Source: Aureobasidium sp. EXF-3400 (taxonomy: Eukaryota > Ascomycota > Dothideomycetes > Dothideales > Saccotheciaceae). From it: a stretch of DNA of 15,183 bases. A program made the position numbers and the translations under genes. The DNA is taken from NCBI GenBank assembly GCA_024195585.1, contig SWBL01000621.1, forward strand, positions 1 to 15,183, in the 5' to 3' direction. This document shows, piece after piece, positions 8,497 to 15,183 of this stretch (positions are counted from its first letter, which is position 1; each line of letters opens with the position of its first letter). The notes below the pieces were generated by a model, which was given only the letters and a program-made list of their open reading frames with translations, did not search any database and was not told the origin of the DNA.

Positions 8497-10311
8497 CGAA
8501 AACCTCCCTGTCAGCCCGACCTCTTCGTACGAGCTGCCCTTCATCCTTCCTGTCTGTTGTAGGAAAGATATCGTTGCCTTGACCATCTGCGTGTTTGGTT
8601 TCCACGTCGACTTCTCCCCGTCAATTTGTTTCCCTGTTCTCCAATCTTTCCTCTCTGTGTATCCTCCTAGCATGTACGATAAGTCACCCCATCTCGTTCC
8701 GGCTACCGTACGGAACTCTGTTCGGTAGGATGTCCATCTCTCGCATTCTAACAGCACATGGCGTACAGTTTCCTTGCCCTTACTACAGTTACACTCATCT
8801 GATGCTGCAGCTCGTATCCTTGCTTTAAACTCTAGCAGGTGGGTGTGATTCGTTCGCGCTTGTACGAGGATCCTCGCTTGACTGGCTGATAGCGCGTCAT
8901 ATAGAGCTATAGTGTGCTTGCCCGGGATGGCCTTATCCAAACGTAGGGTGTATTTGCCCCAGAGCCCAGGCGGCTTCGTACACTCGATTGCATCGAGGTC
9001 CTTTTGTATCAATTTCCAGGCTAAATTGTTCTCAGTCACTTGCCTCGTGGGTTCGTCTGTCACTTGCGCTCATTCTTTAGTCGCTGCTTTTGCTGCTCTG
9101 TCTGCTTCTTCGTTACCTCGTACGCCTGCGTGTGCAGGAACCCATCTGAAGTGGATTGCTCGACCTTCTTCTTGCGCACGTGCTAGTGCCGCTCGTACGC
9201 CTCGACACGCCTCCGGTGTCCTTGTAAACTTCTCGCCCTTCTCTATTGCCCTAAGTGCTCTTTGGCTGTCGAATGCAATCCACGTACGAGGCGCGCGTGT
9301 AGTTTCTATAGCTACTTGAATCGCTTTCAGTTCCGCCGACAGAGTTGAGCATGTCTCCTCTTGTCCAATGGTGATTGAAATAGGTGGGGTGACTATCGGT
9401 CTCGACCTGCATACGTTTCGTGACAAAGCTCCAACCACTCCGATTCCGCAGACTCCGTTTCGTACGGAGGCGTCTGTGTATATTGTCGGGCCGCTTCGTA
9501 CGATTCCGTCCGCGTGGCTTGCCAGTTCTGGCGTGCTTGCGATTTCGATATCTGGTCGGTCCATCCACGGTGCCGGTCCCTGGTCTTGTGCTCCAGTTTG
9601 GGTGTTTGCTTGTATCGTACGGAGCCTTCCCTTATGTTCGCGCCAAGCTAGCGAGATCGGCGTTTCGTGGTTTTTGTTTATCCTGTTTCTCGACCGCGTC
9701 CATCTGCCTATAGGGTGGTCGTACGCAAGGGTCTGGAGATTTACCGCCTGCTTTAGTACCTTCCGATGTAGTCGGTCTTCTAGTGGCATCAGACCCGCTT
9801 CCGACTGAATCGTCGTTAGGGGTGTCGATTTGAAGGCCCCTAGGATCTTCTGGGCCCCTAGTCTCTGTACCCGGTCGAGCTGGTTGGTTAGTTGTCCCAC
9901 CCCTTTTCTGGCGTACGAGAACCATGCTTGTGCGGCGTAGTCGATCTTTGTCGTGATAAGCGTACGGAAGAGTTGCCGCTTCTGTTTCGGCTTCAGGTCT
10001 TGCAGTCTCGCTAATGCTAGGCATTGCCGAGTGGCCGTAGCAGTAACGTTATTTACATGCTGCGTCATTTTGAGCCCGGAGTCTAGGAGGACCCCTAGCA
10101 CTCGTACGCTGTCCTGCGATTGGATCCTCGCGCCAAGAAACGAGAGCTCAATGTCCTCGACCTCGGGAGCTCGATATCTTCCTCGTACGAGGGCCATCGG
10201 AGGGACGAAGTGGATCAGTCCTGTCTTTTCCGCTTCAAAGGTGGCTCCTCTCCGCCTCGCCCACTGTTCGGCTTTAGGAATGGCTTCTTCCTGTAGGGCT
10301 CTTGCGGTCTC
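8479..10311 (-). pseudogene. LINE ORF2 C-terminal part: RT thumb, RNase H, zinc knuckle
   Basis: The frame is open from after a TAG at 10312-10314 to 9073, has one TGA at 9070-9072, then continues in the same frame to 8479. The start shows the post-catalytic reverse-transcriptase region (EAIPKAEQWARRRGATFEAE, KTGLIHF, VRVLGVLLDSGLKM). RNase H follows with its acidic residues visible in TIYTDASVRNG, CSTLSAELKAIQ, IAFDSQRAL and the C-terminal WVPAHAGVRGNEEADRAAK. After the TGA comes a knuckle (ECNCSKGKETVRHVLLEC) common at the end of this LINE group. The TGA fits an arginine CGA changed by C-to-T. Catalytic palm motifs are missing, so it is inactive. Confidence 0.88.
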
Positions 10312-10330
10312 CTATTCTCGCCCCGTATTG

Positions 10331-10736
10331 CACCGCAATCCAGGCGTCGCCCACCAAAAATCCGGGGGCTTGGCGCTCGGGAAAGTTGAGATGCGATCCA
10401 AAAGTTGGGGTGCGATCCAAGCACGCCCGGGAAGCTATCTCTTCCTCTATGCATTTGCATCAAATCCTACTAGTTATTGACCTAACGCTTATTTCTCCAT
10501 AGCTAGACCACGTACCAGAGTAATGAAAGACACGTAGCTAGCGCCAGACAAAAATTGTAATGCCTTTTTTTTTCTTAGGTGTACAATGTTTTCGAAGTTC
10601 GGGCACGCGTACAGACGCACTACAGATTGCCCCGGGCGTAAGAACAACAAAACCCGCTAGCGCCACGCGCCCCCGTTAACACTTACGTAAACCACTACCT
10701 AGACAAGTTAGTTTAACGATCTAAAGCACACCGAGC
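10331..10736. other. No recognisable gene between LINE and LTR-like repeat
   Basis: The part 10331-10463 is open on the minus strand but shows no clear protein similarity. It has a short internal echo, TGCGATCCAA, at 10391-10400 and 10410-10419. The rest holds a T9 run near 10565 and nothing recognisable. Confidence 0.4.
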
Positions 10737-11058
10737 TGTCAAGGGACGAAGTCAGGAATAGGTAACAATGCGTGGATACGGGTCTAAGCTATATGACGAG
10801 ACGTAGACAAGGAGACAAAGAGGTGATAGGCGTGTCAATCGGCAAGCACCTCCACTGCTTACGTAGTTTGAGATTTTTAAGAGACTCCAAGCTACGTAAG
10901 CCGGCATCAGTTACATTCTGCTTTTCTGCTAGATCTGAGAATATAGCGCTTGTACCTGTATGTGTAGTTCTTCGTCCTATCTGTCATGAATTGCACATGT
11001 ATTGTTGCTTACGTGGCTTGGTTGCCTTTAAGAAGTTAAAACTACCTAAGCAAGCGTA
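10737..11058. repeat. LTR-like dispersed repeat, possible solo LTR
   Basis: The first 90 or so bases match 15087-15183 with roughly seven A/G differences, so this is a dispersed repeat. Both copies begin TGTCAAGGG, and the match starts at that point, which suits an LTR edge beginning TG. A possible 5-bp target duplication, CGAGC, is at 10732-10736 and 11059-11063, which would make a 322-bp solo LTR. Its end would be GCGTA instead of the usual CA, so the right boundary is uncertain. No coding similarity is seen inside. Confidence 0.5.
10857..10901. repeat. Perfect 10-bp inverted repeat inside the LTR-like element
   Basis: GCTTACGTAG at 10857-10866 pairs with CTACGTAAGC at 10892-10901, leaving a 25-base loop. 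A partial echo (GCTTACGTGG) occurs at about 11007-11016. Its role is unknown. Confidence 0.7.
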
Positions 11059-11063
11059 CGAGC

Positions 11064-12030
11064 TTGAGCATTGATTCCGGTAGCGGAGATGTTATGTATT
11101 GTAGCCAGCTAAGCTCAAAGGCGCAAATCGTCGAACCTTCATAATCGGTCTGGAGACGCCATCCTATGCGTCTGATCGAACTACATTTCTTAAAGGGCGA
11201 CGGTCTCGTTAGTCCTCCGAGTATAAGATGTGCAGGTTGTTACCATTCGTATGAGCGGACCACCAATCACAACTTGCTAGACGGACGAACCATCAGCTCG
11301 GCGACGTCATCTAGTAAGGCATTGCGTGGTGTGACTGCGAGACATGGCCATCCAGTATTCTCCAGCTACTCGAATCTGTTCCGTCGTGGTGAAGTTTGGC
11401 AAATTTGGCGAACAAGCAGAGGAATAACAAATGCGCGGTCATTTGATAGGCAGTTGAGCTGCCGTTCGTATGGAGCCATGAAATGAGAATGGAGATCAAT
11501 CGAAGGCAACTGTAAGACTGCCCTACAACAGAGTCTTGCGTAAGGACTTGCAGTGTGCGGAGACGAGACGACGAAACACCATTTCGCTGGAGCGTCCTCA
11601 CATGGGTAGTTGATAGGACTCTTTCCAGCGTGCAATAGCCGCTGCTTCGAATCTGACCTTAGGCACACCTCTTCATGTGAAACGGATGCTGCACAATTCT
11701 TTTGAACATACCATCTGTCATACTTTCCATGGATGATCTGAGTGCAGCAGACTGTCTAGGCTTCCATGCGATTGCTTCCACGATGGAACTTACTCTTATC
11801 ATCGAAGAGAAGTAGCCAGGCTGAGGCCGGGACTTTGTTGCTGTGACAACTTGCCATCGACCATCTGAATATTCTGATGTTACTGTCCGCAATGTCCGTG
11901 ATAGCTGAGACCTTGGCCTTTTTGCCCTTTCAAGACTGGCCAGTGCTCGTATCCTGTCATGAGTACATAGCTAAATCCTGTACATAACCTAGTAGCTAGA
12001 TAGTCTTCCCGGCAAGGCCCCCAGGGTCAG
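11064..12030. other. No recognisable gene
   Basis: Open frames of 77-106 codons exist on both strands, the longest being 11166-11486 plus and 11366-11668 minus. They overlap each other, show no motif I know and have no clear splice links. The minus-strand frame 11659-11892 (with SRPQPGYFSSMIRVSSIVEA) looks somewhat protein-like, but I cannot place it. This may be decayed coding sequence. Confidence 0.4.
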
Positions 12031-12115
12031 ATGGAAGAAAAAGTATAAAGGTGGGTGGCGGCAGGGTGAGGGGCTTGACGAAGTGGGCTTGGAGTGTTAT
12101 TGCGCCAACTCGGTG

Positions 12116-12631
12116 ATGGCACGAGGTCTACTTGGAGTCGAACAGGATCATTGCAAATCGTGTTCAGACTGTATTGTATATACTTCGGGACCGACGAACG
12201 AGAGAGAGAGATTTCATTTTGAAAAAGAAGTGCAACGATTTGTTGGTCGTCGTCGAACGGATCGCGTGGAAGACGCAACCGGCGCGCACAGAATTAATCC
12301 CTCAGCGTCCGGCTGTGCGACTGTGCAGCTGTGCCCTCGTGCTCTGAACGGTAAATCGACACTCGAGTCAGATTTTGTCATGCTTCTGCCGAAACCTGGA
12401 TCATCAAAGTCCCCTTCCAAACATGGTCCTTCATGTTCGCACAATAAGAATACTACCAGTGCACTGCAAGAAACAGCAGACGTCCCTTCGCAATTGGCGG
12501 CGCCCGTCCATCAAAACAAGGTCAACTCGTCGACCCTACCGAAGCACTTGGTAACAAGACCATCGTGGAACTTTTTATACAAGAATTGTTCAAAGCGTGA
12601 AAGCAAAGAGACATCGCGGAAAGAGAGATAA
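12116..12631 (+). CDS. Hypothetical protein, weak prediction (171 residues)
   Basis: The frame is open from before 12083; the first ATG is at 12116, preceded by a TATA-like AGTATAAAGG at 12042-12051. The product has two close cysteines (CKSCSDC, about residues 14-20), a basic stretch (FVGRRRTDR), a Ser/Pro-rich middle (KPGSSKSPSKHGPSCSHN) and a basic end (KRESKETSRKER). I recognise no family, signal peptide or membrane segment. A shorter minus-strand frame overlaps it (12214-12444). The length could arise by chance, so it is reported only as a possible gene. Confidence 0.25.
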   Translation: MARGLLGVEQDHCKSCSDCIVYTSGPTNERERFHFEKEVQRFVGRRRTDRVEDATGAHRINPSASGCATVQLCPRALNGKSTLESDFVMLLPKPGSSKSPSKHGPSCSHNKNTTSALQETADVPSQLAAPVHQNKVNSSTLPKHLVTRPSWNFLYKNCSKRESKETSRKER

Positions 12632-12814
12632 AGGATATAGAGGTCAGCAGATGGTCTGTTCAGGTAATTAGCCCCACTTGAGTTCGCAAACACGAGTGGG
12701 TCTAACTCGTCGCAACGCAAAACCTGGGCGACGCCGACTCGGCTTCGACCGATTGGGCGTCACCAACGACTCGCGAAACCATCCACTCTATCAACCAGAA
12801 TCATCGTCCCTCCA

Positions 12815-13889
12815 TTATTCCACCACAAACTGTAATTCACTCTCCAGGTTGATGAGCGAATCAAACAAGTCACTATCTGCTAGAGGATCTACCACCAACA
12901 TCCACGAGATCAAGTCACGGGTCTCACAAGACAGAGTGTTGGAGAGGGACTCTTTCGTCGATGGGTTGACCGAAGCGCCTGGTTTGGCTCTCCAGGACAC
13001 AAAGCGCTCAGTACACATGGTACATTGTTTTTCGTACTTGTCGGCATCCCCGAGTGTGGCACTATAGCCCAGAGCGAGCAGAGGGACGATGCACGTGTAA
13101 TGAGTAACAGGGCTGGTCCTCCAAGCACGCAGAAGCCATTCGGGCATGTCTTTGAAAAGGCGTATGATTGGATGCACTGGAACACACACGGTAGTCAACG
13201 GCACAACACTTGGGGGCGCTGGAGCAGACACGGTGGTCAAGGGCGCGGCAACGGGAGGCACGGAACCAGGAAGCGCAATATCCGAGACTGCGACATGTGG
13301 AGCAACAGTGAGATCAGGAGCGGGGGCGCGGCGTCGGAAGCGGCAGCAGGCTCTCTCGCTCTGGCAAGCGGCGTGTCGCACACCCTGAACACTGAAGACG
13401 TTTGCGACAGACATCCCTCGACGCAAGTAATGTGAGTGCGGCTCCGGGGCACAATCATGTCGTGAGGGGGGAGGTGTCTGGGCAGCCCCGTCAGCGGCGG
13501 TCGGTTGAGCTCTCGTGGTCAATGGGTTAGCAAGGCAGTCGTCGTATGTGGGAGGATCCCTGGCAGAATGACGAGGCACATAGCGCGGAGCTCAGTCACG
13601 CGGAAGCAGGAGAGAACCCGACAAGCAGAGACGGAGCTTTGTCGCGCAGTTGGGGGTCAGGGTCGACGTGTTCGCGCACGTACTGACGGAGCTTCGCCGC
13701 GTAATCAGGGCTAGCCAGGCCAACGTCGCTGCCGGACACCACTTCGCAAAGCTGTCGAGCAAGATGAGAAGAGATGTTCAAGAAGTGATAACTGCCACGC
13801 GATGACGGAAGAGTAAGGATGCGACACGAGGCGATATGTAGGTGGTCGATGGATAAGGGATAGAAGAAGCTCAAAGTGAACACGTCCAT
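12815..13889 (-). CDS. Hypothetical Pro/Ala-rich protein, two-exon model
   Basis: Two adjacent minus-strand frames can be joined by a 58-base intron at 13560-13617 (donor GTTCTC, weak; acceptor TGCCAG; possible branch site TGACTGA). The join keeps frame and gives ATG 13889 to stop 12815, 338 residues. The junction reads SLLVG then DPPTYDDC, which contains a PPxY-type motif. The middle is Pro/Ala-rich with an imperfect internal repeat (APLTTVSAPAP, then VPLTTVCVPVHP). The C-terminal third is more ordered (LFKDMPEWLLRAWRTSP to DLFDSLINLESELQFVVE). No known domain is recognised. GC content is higher than in the neighbouring transposon remnants. The second frame alone (12815-13579) is 254 codons, the strongest part of the case. 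Confidence 0.35.
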
Positions 13890-14440
13890 CACTTGGCAGA
13901 CTTGGCAAATTTGGTCCAAGCGTACTACTCCCCGGAATGTCGAGAGCACGATCGGACCCTCGGACGGTCGGCTATTCAGTTCGAAGGATTTCTTAGAAAA
14001 CAGTCACAAGTATTAGCCAGTTTTACGAACGAGTGTAGAGAACTTATAGACATAGACAGATGATCTTAGCCTTGCGGCACTTGAGCTCAAAATCAGTAGA
14101 TATATAGCTCTTATGCCCATCATAGACTAGGATCCGGTGTACCTATAGGGTGGGCTTCGTTTAGGGTATAAAGATATCATGTAGCCAATATAGGGCTATA
14201 TCGTTGTTTGTCCAGGCCTTATCTAAGTGTGTGTACTTAAAGGGAGGTAGAGGTTTAGGATACCAGTTTAGAGTATCACTCTTGCCCTTAAAAATGATAA
14301 GAGGTTAAGGTGAAAAGCCAACTGCTAAGATACACTTAATAACAGACACCCACTCGCGTGTCTAAGAGGCTGTAGTCCTTATCTGCTTACAAGGCCTCCC
14401 TCTCTTGGTCTTCTTAGCTTCTCCTATTACCTGGTAGCTG

Positions 14441-14797
14441 TGTTACGATCCTGCCAATAACAGGGTCGCATAGCCTACTCTATTGTTCCCCGCACCTTGG
14501 CGGAATAGAGCACTCTACATGACATGCCATCTGCTCTGCTCTACTCTGCTGCTCTGCTCTATAGAGCATAACGGAGCATATAGAGCAACATGCATACACT
14601 CATTATCTATTAAGTATATAGGTAGGCAGGACAGCCTTAGGTAGTCCTGCGTTCAACTTAATTAGTTATTCTAACAGTCCCTTTAGTATACACTACTATA
14701 TACACTACTTGCTTCACTTCGCTTTAACACTCCCCTTCACGAGTCTAACCCCGTAACCTTACGATATCTTATCCCTTAAGATAGCTTGGCCATAACA
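14441..14797. mobile_element. Solo LTR, 357 bp, inserted in the pogo remnant
   Basis: The insert starts TGTTACGATC and ends GGCCATAACA, with the expected TG/CA edges and a near-perfect 7-base terminal inverted repeat (TGTTACG against TGTTATG). It is flanked by the direct repeat AGCTG at 14436-14440 and 14798-14802. Removing the insert and one AGCTG copy makes the transposase frame continuous across the site (GIC-SSYQVIGEA), which fixes both boundaries independently. No retroelement coding sequence lies inside, so it is a solo LTR left by recombination. Orientation cannot be told. Confidence 0.88.
14531..14587. repeat. CTCTG-rich repeat and AGAGC palindrome within the solo LTR
   Basis: Repeated GCTCT units are followed by their complement AGAGC. 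GCTCTATAGAGC at 14556-14567 is a perfect 12-base palindrome, so the region could fold into a stem. Confidence 0.75.
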
Positions 14798-15086
14798 AGC
14801 TGCTACAAATCCCTAGGCCCATTCTATGCTCATTAATGTTATATATGTTCTCTGTTTTAACTTTGAAACGGGTCATTTCATGAAAAACCATGTTAAACCA
14901 GGCCTGTACGACCTCCTTAGTAGCCTGCTCGATCGCTAAGATTCTTAAGGCTTCCCTATTAAGGATTAGACCCTTTAGTTGCGCTTAATAAAGCTAGTAT
15001 ACCACTTCTTTCCAATAGTTCGAAAGATGTTCTTAAAGCGAAGAATAGGCTTAGCTATCTTACGTACACGCTCTAGTATAGGAGCG

Positions 15087-15183
15087 TGTCAAGGGGCGAA
15101 GTCGGGAATAGATAACAGTACGTGGATACGGGTCTAGGCTATATGACGAGACGTAGACAAGGAGACAAAGAGGTAATAGGGAG
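15087..15183. repeat. Second copy of the LTR-like repeat, cut by the window end
   Basis: It begins TGTCAAGGGG and matches 10737 onward to the end of the window, with about seven A/G differences over the shared stretch. It directly abuts the N-terminal side of the pogo remnant, so it probably marks another insertion into or beside that element. Confidence 0.75.

Larger units (their letters stand above)
8245..10330 (-). mobile_element. 5'-truncated LINE (non-LTR retrotransposon)
   Basis: On the minus strand the order is end of reverse transcriptase, RNase H, CCHC knuckle, A-rich tract, about 150 bases of 3' untranslated sequence, then a short tandem tail of AATCA units at 8245-8270. The 5' end is lost: recognisable sequence begins near 10311-10330, with the catalytic palm of the reverse transcriptase missing. 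Truncation at the 5' end is typical of LINE insertion. No target-site duplication was identified. The left end of the tail lies about 200 bases beyond the Fot1-like element. Confidence 0.85.
14058..15086 (-). pseudogene. Second pogo-type transposase remnant, interrupted by an LTR
   Basis: Read on the minus strand, the 15086-14803 part gives IGKKWYTSFIKRN (end of the DNA-binding region), a frameshift, then EQATKEVVQAWFNMVFHEM, RFKVKTENIYNINEHRMGLG. The 14435-14058 part continues with QVIGEAKKTKRGRPCKQIRT, TREWVSVIKCILAVG, PLIIFKGKS, KAWTNNDIALYWLHDIF and HRILVYDGHKSY. It is clearly DDE_1 but differs from the 6296-7942 protein, so it is another family. The first catalytic Asp of the DEHG motif is Asn (NINEHR). 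At least four in-frame stops occur where glutamine-type codons are likely. The frame ends near 14058 and the third Asp region is absent. Terminal repeats were not found. Confidence 0.85.

Noticed and set aside
8912..10480. Long plus-strand frames opposite the LINE (8912-9319, 9368-9808, 9953-10480).
   Set aside because: They are antisense shadows of the RNase H and reverse-transcriptase coding frame.
14531..14587. Repeated CTCTG units considered as a CRISPR-like or satellite array.
   Set aside because: Units are short and irregular with no spacers, and the context is an LTR in a eukaryotic genome.
14441..14676. A shorter LTR ending at TTATTCTAACA.
   Set aside because: Flanks AGCTG and GTCCC do not match. 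The end at 14797 gives a perfect AGCTG duplication and restores the transposase frame.

Overview
The window looks like a transposon-rich accessory stretch of a filamentous ascomycete (Pezizomycotina) genome. The grounds are short introns (about 50-100 bp) with CTAAC/CTAAT-type branch sites, a secreted fungal multicopper oxidase, a fungus-type PD-(D/E)XK nuclease-like gene, Fot1/pogo transposons, a LINE with an RNase H domain, a chromodomain Ty3/gypsy remnant, and stop codons in dead copies that fit C-to-T change at CpA, the usual mark of repeat-induced point mutation (RIP). Genus cannot be decided from the sequence.

Layout. 2-145: reverse-transcriptase scrap of a LINE. 703-1793 (-): truncated, frameshifted PD-(D/E)XK nuclease-like gene. 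2019-3090 (+): decayed Ty3/gypsy integrase to chromodomain region. 3378-5957 (-): the one convincing intact gene, an eight-exon multicopper oxidase (laccase/ferroxidase superfamily) of 705 residues with signal peptide, all copper-ligand motifs, a methionine-rich insert and a GPI-like tail. 6234-8044: a complete Fot1/pogo element with perfect 51-bp inverted repeats and TA target duplication; its transposase is broken by only two stop codons. 8245-about 10330 (-): 5'-truncated LINE with the end of the reverse transcriptase, RNase H and a CCHC knuckle, then an A-rich tract and an AATCA-type tail. 10737-about 11058: LTR-like repeat whose first 90 or so bases recur at 15087-15183. 12116-13889: two weak hypothetical genes. 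14058-15086 (-): a second, older pogo-type transposase, split by a solo LTR (14441-14797) flanked by the 5-bp duplication AGCTG.

How it fits together. Apart from the oxidase, nearly everything recognisable is mobile DNA in different stages of decay. The oxidase is flanked by a gypsy remnant about 290 bp beyond its stop and a Fot1 element about 275 bp before its start. It has escaped the nonsense mutations seen in its neighbours, which suggests it is still under selection. No operon-like or multi-gene system was found, and I see no convincing new defence or metabolic system here.
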